From contig WHTM01000018.1 of NCBI GenBank assembly GCA_009377755.1, forward strand, positions 26,204 through 90,203: a DNA stretch of 64,000 nucleotides. Reading direction: 5' to 3'. The notes under the pieces are model-generated. The model saw only the letters and a program-made list of their open reading frames with translations, did not search any database and was not told the DNA's origin. Shown in pieces: positions 43,740 through 52,514 of this stretch. Position 1 is the stretch's first letter. Each line of letters starts with the position of its first letter. The translations under genes and the position numbers were made by a program. The DNA is from Hyphomicrobiales bacterium. Its GTDB lineage: Bacteria; Pseudomonadota; Alphaproteobacteria; Rhizobiales; Xanthobacteraceae.

Positions 43740-45082
43740 GACGTTGCCCGCTGTTCGCCGAGAGGCATCTGGTACAGCGACTTCACGCCCGCGGTTTGCA
43801 GCAGCACGATGGCTGCGACCGCGATCACGACCGCGCCGCCGTGCAGGATGCCGGGACCAATGGTGCGATCCGCCCAGAACTGAACGATGCCCACGGGGAT
43901 CGAAAGCGCAAAGGAGATCGTCGCCAGCAGCGGACCCCAGCTCTGAAGCTTCAGCAGCCCGTAGGCCGCCGCGATCAGCAGGACGGCGACGACGAGCGCG
44001 AACACGCCGACCGCGGGGGTGTCCGACATGACCGCCGACAGGCTGAACACGACCCCGAACATGCCGGCGACGATGCCGTAGCCGGCGATCAGCAGCACGA
44101 CGAGCGAACGCGAGGTCATGTGCTTCGGCGTGGCCGCGCGCAGGAACTCCTGCGCCAGGCCGACGATGCCGTTGGGCGCGATGATCACGAACACGACCAG
44201 GAGGATGCCGACGATAAGGAGATTGACCGCCGAGGAGATGGTGACGGAGGCGACCTGCTGCAGCGTGCCGAGGAGGATCGCGCCGACCAGCGGACCGATC
44301 CAGCTCGTAGTGCCGCCGATCATCGGCATCGCGATCGCGTTGACCGCGTAGGCGAGGCCGAACGCGGAGGCCGGCTCCAGATAGCCGATGTAGTAGGGGA
44401 ACGGCACGCCGGCCATGCCCATCAGCGCACCGCTCAGGGTGGTCGCGATCAGCTTCAGCCGTAGCGTGGGAACGCCCGAGGCTTCCGCCGCGATCTCGTC
44501 GTCGCGGATGGTGGCGAAGCCGAAGCCGAGCTGCGAGCGTTCGATCGCGCGCGCGACGCACAGGGCCAGGACCGTGAGCATCAGCATCAGCAAGAATAGG
44601 TACTCGATGTAGCTGCCGATCACCGGCACGGTTTGCGGCCGGATGACATACGCCCCGCGCGAGCCGCCGACATAATCCCAGTTGATGACGAGCGTCTGCA
44701 GCACGATCGCGAGCGCCAGGGTGGCGATGGCGAAATAGACGCCGCGCAGCCGCAGCGTGAGGTAGCCGGTGCCGAGCCCCACCAGTCCCGCGACGATGCC
44801 GCCCAGCACGATCAGCACGGGGATCGGCAACGGATACGACTTGTGGAAGAACACGGTCGTGTAGGCGCCCAGCGCGAAGAACCCGGCCGAGCCGAAATTC
44901 ACATAACCGCAATAGCCACCGAGGATGTTCCAGGCCGTGGCCAGCACCACGAATTGCAGCACCGTGTAGCCGGCGAAGAACAGGTAGTCGATCGCGATCA
45001 GCTTGCCGATCAGGTAGATGACCAGGCCGGCGCCGAGCGCGATCAGCGTGAACAGAGGCATGCGCAACGTCGAGCCGCTCAT
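43736..45082 (-). CDS. livM: LivM-type permease with a four-helix C-terminal extension
   Basis: A 448-residue permease. Residues 1 to about 325 form the usual LivM domain with the EAA-like region and GYVNFGSAGFFALGAY and GPLVGAILLGTLQQV signatures. An extra ~120 residues follow (SLVVLLIAGYGIVAGMFGVV and on) with about four hydrophobic segments, not part of standard LivM (about 320-340 aa). The start overlaps the livH stop (ATGA) and the stop overlaps the livG start. Confidence 0.9.
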   Translation of the reverse strand: MSGSTLRMPLFTLIALGAGLVIYLIGKLIAIDYLFFAGYTVLQFVVLATAWNILGGYCGYVNFGSAGFFALGAYTTVFFHKSYPLPIPVLIVLGGIVAGLVGLGTGYLTLRLRGVYFAIATLALAIVLQTLVINWDYVGGSRGAYVIRPQTVPVIGSYIEYLFLLMLMLTVLALCVARAIERSQLGFGFATIRDDEIAAEASGVPTLRLKLIATTLSGALMGMAGVPFPYYIGYLEPASAFGLAYAVNAIAMPMIGGTTSWIGPLVGAILLGTLQQVASVTISSAVNLLIVGILLVVFVIIAPNGIVGLAQEFLRAATPKHMTSRSLVVLLIAGYGIVAGMFGVVFSLSAVMSDTPAVGVFALVVAVLLIAAAYGLLKLQSWGPLLATISFALSIPVGIVQFWADRTIGPGILHGGAVVIAVAAIVLLQTAGVKSLYQMPLGEQRATS

Positions 45083-45957
45083 CGCCGCCCCAGCAGTCCG
45101 GCCGGCCGTACGGCGAGCGTGATCAGGAGGAAGCCGAATGCCACCGCCGGCGCCCACGAGGGGCCGTAGAAGGTCGACGTGAGGCTCTCGACGACGCCGA
45201 GCAGCATGGCGGCGATCAACGTGCCGGGCAGGCTGCCGAGCCCGCCGAGCACGCAGATCGCGAACACGCGGCCGATGTATTCACGGCCGACCGAAGGCTC
45301 GACCGGCTGAATGATGATCAAGAGCGCGCCGGCAATGGCGCAGGTGGCGATCGAGATGCCGAACGCGATGCGCTTGATGCGCACCGGATCGGCCGCCATC
45401 AGCTTCAATGCCAGTTGATCCTGCGCAACCGCGTTGATGGCGCGCCCGATGAAGGTGCGCGACAGGAACAGTTCGAGGCCTAAGAACAACAGCAGCGCGA
45501 CGATGCAGGGCACCAGCATGCGCAGCGGAAAGTCGACAAAGCCAATATGCAGGCTCGGGCCGATATAGCGCGCCTCGACGTAACGGTAGTCGACGCCGAA
45601 CACTAGGATCAGCATCACCTCGGTGACGAACAGCAGCCCGAAGAAGAATGCCAGGCCGCGCAGCGCCTCCTGACCCCGTTTCTCGAACGAGAGGTAATAG
45701 ACCTGATAGATCGCGGCGCCGAGTGCGTAGAACACCGGCAGCATGAGCAGGCTGACGGCGATCGGATCGACGCCGAGGCGGGTGTTGACGATGTAGGCGA
45801 TGTAGGAGCCGAGGATAATGAAGGCCGGATGCGCGATGTTGACGATATCGAGAATGCCGAAGGCGATCGACACGCCCACCGTCACCGCGGCATAGAAGCC
45901 GCCGAGCAGCAGCCCGGCAACGATGGCATTGATCAGGAGATCGGCGGAGATTTCCAT
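45079..45957 (-). CDS. livH: Branched-chain amino acid-type ABC transporter permease (LivH)
   Basis: A 292-residue permease and first gene of the operon. It has about eight TM segments and LivH hallmarks: AFGILDIVNIAHPAFIILGSY near the N-terminus and AVCVLGGLGSLPGTLIAAML-like CVLGGLGSLPGTL near the end. It is translationally coupled to livM. The promoter should lie in 45958-46100 before the repeat. Confidence 0.93.
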   Translation of the reverse strand: MEISADLLINAIVAGLLLGGFYAAVTVGVSIAFGILDIVNIAHPAFIILGSYIAYIVNTRLGVDPIAVSLLMLPVFYALGAAIYQVYYLSFEKRGQEALRGLAFFFGLLFVTEVMLILVFGVDYRYVEARYIGPSLHIGFVDFPLRMLVPCIVALLLFLGLELFLSRTFIGRAINAVAQDQLALKLMAADPVRIKRIAFGISIATCAIAGALLIIIQPVEPSVGREYIGRVFAICVLGGLGSLPGTLIAAMLLGVVESLTSTFYGPSWAPAVAFGFLLITLAVRPAGLLGRR

Positions 45958-46102
45958 GCGCGCCTCGCGTTCACCGCGGGCACGCGCGACGCACGTCGCT
46001 GTGGAGCAAATCGGACATGTTCCTCCCCTGCCGCCCTCGCGCCAGTGTGCAGGATCGGAATCGGATTGGCTAGTGCGACATGTGGCAACGGGAATCAGTT
46101 GC

Positions 46103-46227
46103 TGTCATCCCGGCCGAGTGAGCGAAGCGAACAAGAGCCGGGGCCCACGTACACCGGCGCCAATGATCGCAGATGCAGGGATACATGGATCCCGGATCGG
46201 CGCGCTTGGCGCGCCGTCCGGGATGAC
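46103..46227. repeat. GTCATCCCGG...CCGGGATGAC repeat
   Basis: Starts GTCATCCCGGCC and ends GCCGTCCGGGATGAC, with inner GAGCCGGGGCCCACGTA and ATGGATCCCGGATC. It occupies the spacer between livH (divergent) and the cupin stop at 46256. Confidence 0.85.
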
Positions 46228-46255
46228 AACCGAGAGGTTTTCGTGATTTGCGGGC

Positions 46256-46711
46256 CTACGCCGCGGTCGGCATCTGCATCCGCACCGAATCCGGAATCGG
46301 CATCGGCTTGTTGGCGCTGTTGAGGAATTCGATGGTCATGAAGACCATCTCCTTGTCGCCGAGATTTTCCAGGTCGTGGACCTTGAACTGGCCCGCGCCA
46401 TAGGTCTCGTGCCGGGTCTCGCCGGGCTGGTAGGTGTACTCGACGGTGGTGCCGTCCATCAGGTGCTGGCGCCCGCGACCGCCGCTCACCGCGGTCCAGA
46501 AGTAGTCCAGCACGTGGCGGTGGAAGCCGATGCGCCCGCCCGGCGCCAGGCGGATGATCCAGACGCGCACCTTGTCGTTCTCCGACAATAACGTCGAGCC
46601 GACGCACGGATTGGGGCTCTTGCTCTCGCGCTCGAACTCGGCGGTGATCTCGGGCGGCCAGGGCGTCTTTTTTGCACTTTCCGCGTGCTTGTCCAGCATG
46701 GTCAGGGCCAT
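46256..46711 (-). CDS. Cupin-domain protein
   Basis: A 151-residue single cupin (MALTMLDKHAESAKKTPWPP start). The metal-site region is IGFHRHVLDYFWTAVSGGRG, with the first HxH, then ETRHETYGAGQFKVHDLENLG. AGGAGG lies 6 nt before ATG 46711; the longer frame upstream is a repeat. The C-terminal 12 residues are polar. Small cupins of this kind are often linked with catabolic clusters; the substrate is unknown. Confidence 0.85.
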   Translation of the reverse strand: MALTMLDKHAESAKKTPWPPEITAEFERESKSPNPCVGSTLLSENDKVRVWIIRLAPGGRIGFHRHVLDYFWTAVSGGRGRQHLMDGTTVEYTYQPGETRHETYGAGQFKVHDLENLGDKEMVFMTIEFLNSANKPMPIPDSVRMQMPTAA

Positions 46712-46748
46712 GGCATTCCTCCTGCGATTGCTGACACAATATACCGCA

Positions 46749-46914
46749 CTCGTGCCGCCGATTTGAAGTTCCTGCACGACTTGCTGCAATTATTTTCAGG
46801 AACTCCAAATCGAATGCGGCACGAGAACCATAAGCTTGCTGGTGCCCCTTTGCTTCCGAAGTTCGTGCCAGGACGTTCTGCAATGTATCACGAACTTAGG
46901 AAGCGGGGCACCAG
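46749..46914. repeat. CTAG hairpin dyad, type B in reverse (elements g and h)
   Basis: g (46749-46825, ends CTCGTGCCGC / GCGGCACGAG) and h (46839-46914, ends CTGGTGCCCC / GGGGCACCAG), joined by AACCATAAGCTTG. This is the reverse complement of the e-f dyad. At the third end position the pair is A-T in most copies, C-G in g and G-C in h, i.e. both sides changed together. It fills the spacer between the divergent cupin and FAD monooxygenase genes. Confidence 0.9.
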
Positions 46915-46928
46915 GGGATGAGTAGGAA

Positions 46929-48167
46929 ATGGCCGCGAACGCGTCCTCGCGCAATATCAATCGCCGCGCGCTGGTGATCGGCGGCTCGATGAGCGGGCTC
47001 ATGACCGGGCTGACGCTGCGGCGGGCCGGCTGGGACGTCGATATCTACGAGCGCGTCGAGAGCGAGCTGTCGGGCCGTGGCGCCGGCATTGTCGCCCAGC
47101 CGGAGCTGATCGCAACACTGCGCGGCCTCGGGCTCGATACGCGCGACCTCGGCGTCGAGATCACCCACCGGCGCATCTTCGAGGCCTCGGGGCGGCTGGC
47201 CGGTGAGATCGAATGCCCGCAGACGCTCACCGCCTGGGAGCGGGTCTACCGGCTGCTGCGCGATGCCTTCGGGGCAGCGCATTATCACCGGGGCAGGGGG
47301 CTTGTTTCCTTCGAGCAGGGCGCCGCCGGGGTCACGGCGCATTTCGCCGACGGCGGCCGGGAAGGGGGTGCCGTGCTGATCGGCGCCGACGGGTTGCGCT
47401 CGACGGTGCGGGCGCAATGCCTGCCGGACCTCAGTCCGCTCTATGCCGGCTATGTCGCGTGGCGCGAACTGGTGCCGGAGGAGGTGATTCCGCCGCCGGT
47501 GCACCGGGAGCTATTCGCGTACATGTCGTTCTGCCTTCCGCCCGGCGAGCAGTTTCTCGGCTATCCAGTGGCGGGTCCCGACAACGATCTGCGCCCCGGC
47601 CGTCGCCGCTTCAACGTCGTCTGGTATCGGCCCGCAGCCGAGGCGACCGAGCTCAAGTCGCTGCTCACCGACGCGCGCGGCGTCACCCACGTGATCTCGA
47701 TCCCGCCGCCGCTGATCCGGCATGAGCACATCGCCGCCATGCGGGAGGCGGCCGAACGGCTGATCGCGCCGCGGATGCGCGAGATCGTTCGGCTGATGCA
47801 GGAACCGATCTTGCAGCCGATCTATGACCTGGAGACGCCGCAGATGGTGTTCGGGCGGGTCGCGATCATGGGCGATGCGGCCTTCGTGGCGCGCCCGCAT
47901 GTCGCAGCCGGTGTCTCCAAGGCGGCCGAGGATGCTGCGGCGCTTGCCACAACGCTTGCGCGGGAGGATGACGTTGCCGCCGCGTTACGCCGCTTCGAGG
48001 CCGCGCGGTTAGCCGTAGGCCGGCGCATCATCCAGCGCGCACGGCACCTCGGCGCCTATCTGCAGGCGAGCCGCCACACGGATGAGGAGCGCGCGCATTC
48101 GGAACGCTACAGCACCGCCGAGGCGGTGATCGCGGAGACGGCGGTGTTGGATTTTTTGTATGCGTAG
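46929..48167 (+). CDS. FAD-dependent aromatic-ring monooxygenase (2,6-dihydroxypyridine hydroxylase-like)
   Basis: A 412-residue group A flavoprotein hydroxylase. The FAD motif is IGGSMSGLMTGLTLRRAGWD (17-36), with an acidic YER ending the second strand, the DG motif in AVLIGADGLRSTVR, and the GD motif IMGDAAFVARPHVAAGVSKA. The last matches 2,6-dihydroxypyridine 3-hydroxylase best. ATG 46929 has TAGGAA upstream. It hydroxylates an aromatic ring using NAD(P)H and O2. It faces the amidohydrolase-livFG genes, suggesting an aromatic or N-heterocycle route; inference. Confidence 0.88.
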   Translation: MAANASSRNINRRALVIGGSMSGLMTGLTLRRAGWDVDIYERVESELSGRGAGIVAQPELIATLRGLGLDTRDLGVEITHRRIFEASGRLAGEIECPQTLTAWERVYRLLRDAFGAAHYHRGRGLVSFEQGAAGVTAHFADGGREGGAVLIGADGLRSTVRAQCLPDLSPLYAGYVAWRELVPEEVIPPPVHRELFAYMSFCLPPGEQFLGYPVAGPDNDLRPGRRRFNVVWYRPAAEATELKSLLTDARGVTHVISIPPPLIRHEHIAAMREAAERLIAPRMREIVRLMQEPILQPIYDLETPQMVFGRVAIMGDAAFVARPHVAAGVSKAAEDAAALATTLAREDDVAAALRRFEAARLAVGRRIIQRARHLGAYLQASRHTDEERAHSERYSTAEAVIAETAVLDFLYA

Positions 48168-48178
48168 CGGCTTCGCGG

Positions 48179-48296
48179 CCATCCTTCGAGACGCCTGCCT
48201 TCGGCAGGCTCCTCAGGATGAGGCCTGAGTTGGTGGCGACCGAATTCCAGGGGCCTCATGGTGAGGAGCCTGCGCAGCAGGCGTCTCGAACCATGG
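48179..48296. repeat. GTCATCCTGAGG-type repeat, copy 3
   Basis: Contains CATCCTTCGAGACGCCTGCC ... CTCCTCAGGATGAGG and a second half GGGCCTCATGGTGAGGAGCC ... GGCGTCTCGAACCATGG. It lies between the convergent FAD monooxygenase and amidohydrolase genes. Confidence 0.8.
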
Positions 48297-48303
48297 GCCA
48301 CAA

Positions 48304-49371
48304 TCACAAGCCCAGCAGCCGCTTCGCATTCCCACCCGTAATCGCCGCGATCGTTGCCGCATCGAAGCCCTCGACGCCGGCGACGTGGCCGATCGGATCG
48401 TATTCCGCCATGTCGAACGGGTAGTCGGTGCCCATCAGCACTTGGTCGGCGCCAAACACCCGCACCAGCTCGGCAAGCTGATACGGGGTGAACACGACTG
48501 TGTCGACGTAGACCTGTTTGAGATACTCGGTCGGCGGCTTCGGCAGGCCGGCGTGGCAATCGGAGCGCGCGCCCCAGGCGTGATCGATGCGGCCCGGATA
48601 GCTGCCGAGATAGCCGCCGCCATGCACGGCGAACAGCTTCAGCCGCGGATGGCGCTCCAGCACGCCGTCGAAGATCAGGCAGTGCAGCGCGATCGTGGTC
48701 TCGAGCGGATTGCCGATCACGTTGTTGAAGTAGAAGCGCGAGAAGCGCTTGCCTTCGGTGAAGCCGTTCGGATGCAGCAATACCAGCGCGCCGAGCTCTT
48801 CGGCTTTCTTCCAGAACGGCGCATAGGCAGGGTCGGACAGCTCGTTGCCGGCAACGTTGGTGAGCACCTCCACGCCCTTGAAGCCAAGCACCGTCATGCA
48901 GCGTTCCAATTCCTTCGCCGCTTCGTTGCCATCGGTCAGCGGCACGCTGCCGAGACCGACTAGGCGGTCGGGCTTGCCCGCAACGTACTCGGCAATGCCG
49001 TCGTTGAGTGCGCGCGTCGCCTGCACGGCGATGTCGAGCGGCACGGTGTAATAGCACTGCGGCGGCGGCGGGCATACGACCTGCATGTCGAGGCCCATGG
49101 CGTCGAGGTCGGCGAGGCGCCTGTCGTAGCCCTTGCTCGCAGGCGCGATGTCGGCCTCCTGCTTCGCGCTCAGCGCCTTGGTTTCGGCGGAGGCGAAATA
49201 CGCGAGCGGAATGGTGGACGTATCGAGGTGAGGCTTGGCGATCTCCGCCGCGCGCGGAATGCCGACGTGCGCATGCAGGTCGACGGTCGTGCTCTTCGGC
49301 CGGATGTCCCGGCCTGGCTTGCCGTGGCGGCGCGCCGCTGTCGGCGCGTATTTGTTCCACTGCTCTGTCAT
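48304..49371 (-). CDS. Amidohydrolase-family decarboxylase-like protein (ACMSD group)
   Basis: A 355-residue TIM-barrel amidohydrolase 2 protein. The metal motif HAH (33-35 in VDLHAHVG) and FAVHGGGYLGSYPGRID supply ligands, with Asp in LMGTDYPFDMAEY. The group includes 2-amino-3-carboxymuconate-6-semialdehyde decarboxylase and gamma-resorcylate decarboxylase. It lies 15 bp after livF2 on the same strand, so it is part of the second HAAT operon; the transporter may import its aromatic-acid substrate (inference). Confidence 0.88.
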   Translation of the reverse strand: MTEQWNKYAPTAARRHGKPGRDIRPKSTTVDLHAHVGIPRAAEIAKPHLDTSTIPLAYFASAETKALSAKQEADIAPASKGYDRRLADLDAMGLDMQVVCPPPPQCYYTVPLDIAVQATRALNDGIAEYVAGKPDRLVGLGSVPLTDGNEAAKELERCMTVLGFKGVEVLTNVAGNELSDPAYAPFWKKAEELGALVLLHPNGFTEGKRFSRFYFNNVIGNPLETTIALHCLIFDGVLERHPRLKLFAVHGGGYLGSYPGRIDHAWGARSDCHAGLPKPPTEYLKQVYVDTVVFTPYQLAELVRVFGADQVLMGTDYPFDMAEYDPIGHVAGVEGFDAATIAAITGGNAKRLLGL

Positions 49372-49386
49372 TCGATGCTGTGCTTT

Positions 49387-50088
49387 TCAAATCCCCAGAT
49401 AGCTGGACTTGATGTCGTCGTTGGCCCGCAGCTCTTCCGGCAGCGCCGAATAGACCACCTGGCCTTTGCTCATCACGTGGACGTAGTCGACCAGCTTCAG
49501 CGCCAGCGAGGCGTTCTGCTCCACCAGCAGGATCGACAGTCCCTCTTCCTTCAGCTTGCCGATGGCTTCCCACACGCCCTGGATGATGATCGGAGCGAGC
49601 CCTTCCGACGGCTCGTCCATGATCAGGCAATCCGGGTTGGTCATCAGCCCGCGGCCGATCGCTAGCATCTGCTGCTCGCCGCCGGAGAGCGTCCTGGCAC
49701 GCTGATTGCGCCGTTCCAGGAGCCGCGGGAACAGCGCGTAGACGCGGTTGAGCGCCCAGCCGTGCCGCTCGGTGTTGCGCTCGGCGACCAGCAGATTCTC
49801 CTCAACGCTCAGCGTGGGAAACACGCGGCGGCCCTGCGGCACCAGCCCCATGCCGCTGCGCACGGTCTCGAACGAGGAAATCCCAGTGATATCCTCGCCC
49901 TTGAACACGATCTTGCCGCGGCGCGGCGGATTGAAGCCGACGATGGAGTTCACCAGCGTGGTCTTGCCGACGCCGTTGCGCCCGAGCAGCCCGAGGATCT
50001 GGCCCTGCTCGAGCGTCAAGGACAGGCCCTGGAGGACGTAGGCGTCTCCATAGTAGGTGTGAATGTCCTGGACTTCGAGAATCGCCAT
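49387..50088 (-). CDS. livF: HAAT ABC transporter ATPase, LivF type (second system)
   Basis: A 233-residue ATPase with Walker A LLGRNGVGKTT, signature LSGGEQQMLAIGRGLM, Walker B DCLIMDEPSEGL, and the N-terminal VQDIHTYYGDAYVLQGLSL. Its ATG at 50088 is 4 bp from hairpin dyad i-j; the likely ribosome-binding bases (GGGA) are inside the element. The amidohydrolase gene is 15 bp downstream. Confidence 0.93.
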   Translation of the reverse strand: MAILEVQDIHTYYGDAYVLQGLSLTLEQGQILGLLGRNGVGKTTLVNSIVGFNPPRRGKIVFKGEDITGISSFETVRSGMGLVPQGRRVFPTLSVEENLLVAERNTERHGWALNRVYALFPRLLERRNQRARTLSGGEQQMLAIGRGLMTNPDCLIMDEPSEGLAPIIIQGVWEAIGKLKEEGLSILLVEQNASLALKLVDYVHVMSKGQVVYSALPEELRANDDIKSSYLGI

Positions 50089-50092
50089 GGCG

Positions 50093-50257
50093 CTAGTGTC
50101 CCGAATTCGAAGTTCGTCCTGCCTTGCTGCGTCCTCTTAGCGAACTTCGAATTCGAAAGGACACTAGCCACTTTAAAGTTCTAGTGTGGCTTGGTTCAGA
50201 AGTTCTCTTGATGGACTTGCGGCAGAGATGAAGAGAACTTCTGAACCGCCACACTAG
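50093..50257. repeat. CTAG hairpin dyad, type A (elements i and j), forming the whole livG-livF spacer
   Basis: i (50093-50167, arms GAATTCGAAGTTCG, extra TTT right) and j (50181-50257, arms GGTTCAGAAGTTCTCTT, extra TT left), linker CCACTTTAAAGTT. The left end is 4 bp from the livF start codon and the right-end CTAG provides the TAG stop of livG, so the intercistronic region consists of this dyad alone. Confidence 0.92.
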
Positions 50258-51024
50258 CCGGTCCCCAGATAGATTTCCTGCACCTTCTGGCTGCCGTGGA
50301 TTTGCTCGGGCGTTCCCGTCTCCAGCATCTGGCCAAAGTGAAGGACCGAAATCTCATCGGCGACGTCGAACACTACGTCCATGTCGTGCTCGATCAAAAG
50401 GATCGCGAGGTTGGGATCGAGCCCGAGCAGGAATTTTGCCATCTCCGAGGACTCGCCTGACGATAGCCCGGCGGCGGGCTCATCCAGCAGCAGGATCTTC
50501 GGGTCGCTGGCGAGCCCGAGGATGATTTCGAGTTGGCGCTGCTCGCCGTGCGACAGGTAGCGCACCTCGGTGTCCTTGCGGTCAAGGAAGCTCGCCTGCT
50601 TCAGCAGTTGATGCGCCTTGTCGTAGACGTCTCGATATGACGACATGAAGCGCCACATCACGAATTTCGACGGGCGCAAGCCCTCGATCGCCAGCAGTAC
50701 GTTGTCGAACACCGTGAGCTTCGGGAACAGGCTGGTGATCTGGAACGTGCGCGCCATGCCTAACGCGGTGCGCTTGTGGCTCGGCCACGTCGTCACGTCC
50801 TCGCCATACAGCAGCACTTGTCCGGACGTGGACGGGAAAATGCCGGTAATGAGATTGAACAGGGTGGTCTTGCCGGCGCCATTCGGGCCGATGATGGCCT
50901 TCCGGTCGCCGGCAAAAATCTGCAAGCTGACGTCCCGCACGGCGTGCAGGCCGCCGAAGCTCTTCGACAAACCTTTCAGCTCGAGAACGGGCGGTGCGCC
51001 GTTCTGTGGCGTCGCTTGTGTCAC
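50254..51024 (-). CDS. livG: HAAT ABC transporter ATPase, LivG type (second system)
   Basis: A 256-residue ATPase with Walker A IIGPNGAGKTT, the LivG insert GMARTFQITSLFPKLTVFDN, signature-like YLSHGEQRQLEIILGLA, and Walker B KILLLDEPAAGLS. I place the start at GTG 51024 (VTQATPQNG) with AAGGA 7 nt upstream; upstream in-frame codons lie in a palindromic repeat. Its TAG stop is the end of hairpin element j. Confidence 0.92.
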   Translation of the reverse strand: MTQATPQNGAPPVLELKGLSKSFGGLHAVRDVSLQIFAGDRKAIIGPNGAGKTTLFNLITGIFPSTSGQVLLYGEDVTTWPSHKRTALGMARTFQITSLFPKLTVFDNVLLAIEGLRPSKFVMWRFMSSYRDVYDKAHQLLKQASFLDRKDTEVRYLSHGEQRQLEIILGLASDPKILLLDEPAAGLSSGESSEMAKFLLGLDPNLAILLIEHDMDVVFDVADEISVLHFGQMLETGTPEQIHGSQKVQEIYLGTG

Positions 51025-51044
51025 GCGCGAGTCCTTGGCGCCAT

Positions 51045-51190
51045 GTAGGGTGGGCAAAATCGCCCGCCGAGGAGTGACCACTCGCGCTGCCACTGCAAGC
51101 GATTTTGCCCACGCGCACGCCGCGTGGGCATTGCGCCCGCGCGACCAGTGTGCGGGTCATGGCCCCAAGAATGCACAATGCCCACCCTAC
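51045..51190. repeat. GTAGGGTGGGCA...TGCCCACCCTAC repeat
   Basis: A 146-bp element with perfect 12-bp outer inverted ends and an internal pair TGGGCAAAATCGC / GCGATTTTGCCCA, plus a hairpin CCACGCGCACGCCGCGTGG. It lies between the receptor gene and livG of the second HAAT operon. I saw only one copy in the window. Confidence 0.85.
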
Positions 51191-51214
51191 CGACCGACAT
51201 GATCGGGGTCTGCC

Positions 51215-52477
51215 CTAGTTGCAGAACTTGCAGGGCGGATAGTCGCGGCCGTAGACCGGGGTCGCCAGGAACTCGGCCTTCTTGAACTGCCCGAACTGAT
51301 TGACGTTCGGGTAGGTCTTGATGACCGTGTTCCAGAGCTCGTCCTTGTCGTAGCCGAACATCTTCTTCCTCTCGACCTTCTTGATATAGATGTTCTGCAC
51401 CGGGTTGCGCATCTCGTCGATCGAGACCGGACCGCGGATCGTGTCGAGCTTGAGGGCCGCGAGCTGCTTCACGAACTCCTCGTTGCCCGGGAACTTGCCT
51501 TTGTTGTTCCTGATGACCTGGTTGATCATCTGCGCGGTCGTGTAGTTGCTCTCCGAGTAGTAGGAGGGCACCTTGCCATACTTCGAGCGGTAGGCCTTCA
51601 CGAACGCCGCGTTCTTCGGCGTGTCGAGCGCCGCGCTGTATTGCAGCGCCGAGACGTGGCCGATCACCTCGTCGCCCATGGCAGGCAGCACGAACTCGTC
51701 ATAGCTGGTTCCGCCGCCGATCACCGGCTTGCGGTTGCCGGACGCGCGCAGTTGCTTGGGAAACTGCAGCGACATCGGGCCGACCATGAGCGAGAAGATC
51801 GCATCCGCGTCGCGCTTGATGGTCGGGAGATAGGGCCCGAAGTCCTTGGAGCCGAGCGGGGGCCAGATCTTCTGCACGACCTGTCCGCCGCAGGCCTCGA
51901 ATGCGCGCTGGAAGCCGCCGACCACTTCGTAGCCGAAGGCGTAGTCGGCGCCGATGGTGACGATCTTCTTGTAGCCCTGGTCGCAGGCCCATTGTCCGAA
52001 CGGATGGCTCGGCTGCGAGCTCGACCAACTGGTGCGGACCAGATAGGGATACTTGGGCAGGTCGCGTTGCGTCAGGTCGTCGGCCGCGGGAATCGAGACG
52101 ACGTACGTCACCTTCTCAGCCGTGCTCACCGGCGCCAGCGCATAGCCGCTCGAGGCGAGCAGGCCGCCGACCAGCATGTGCACCTTGTCCTGCAACACGA
52201 GCTTCTTGGCCTTGGTGACCGCCGTGTCCGGCTTGCCCTGCTCGTCCTCGACGATGAACTTCACCTTCGCCCCGCCGAAGTCGCTCTTGACCTCGTCGAG
52301 GTACATCTGGAAGCCGTCCACCATGTCCTTGCCGACCTGGGCGAAAATGCCGGTGGTCGGCGCCACAAAGCCGATGCGCAGTTCTTCCTGCGCGCCGGCG
52401 CTCGACATCGGAGCCATGGCGAGTGCCACGCACCCCAGCAGCGCCGGATTCACCCGAAGTCTCGAAGTGCCTGTCAT
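51215..52477 (-). CDS. HAAT ABC transporter periplasmic receptor (LivK-like)
   Basis: A 420-residue type I periplasmic binding protein with a signal peptide ending MSSAGAQ (about 29-30). The mature start ELRIGFVAPTTGIFAQVGKD is the receptor-ligand-binding fold, and TIGADYAFGYEVVGGFQRAF supports it. ATG 52477 has GGGAGG 9 nt upstream. The C-terminus ends CKFCN. Order from right to left is livH, livM, receptor, livG, livF, amidohydrolase. Confidence 0.93.
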   Translation of the reverse strand: MTGTSRLRVNPALLGCVALAMAPMSSAGAQEELRIGFVAPTTGIFAQVGKDMVDGFQMYLDEVKSDFGGAKVKFIVEDEQGKPDTAVTKAKKLVLQDKVHMLVGGLLASSGYALAPVSTAEKVTYVVSIPAADDLTQRDLPKYPYLVRTSWSSSQPSHPFGQWACDQGYKKIVTIGADYAFGYEVVGGFQRAFEACGGQVVQKIWPPLGSKDFGPYLPTIKRDADAIFSLMVGPMSLQFPKQLRASGNRKPVIGGGTSYDEFVLPAMGDEVIGHVSALQYSAALDTPKNAAFVKAYRSKYGKVPSYYSESNYTTAQMINQVIRNNKGKFPGNEEFVKQLAALKLDTIRGPVSIDEMRNPVQNIYIKKVERKKMFGYDKDELWNTVIKTYPNVNQFGQFKKAEFLATPVYGRDYPPCKFCN

Positions 52478-52514
52478 AGTCTCAACCTCCCTTGTTGTGA
52501 CCTTCCCGCCAGAG

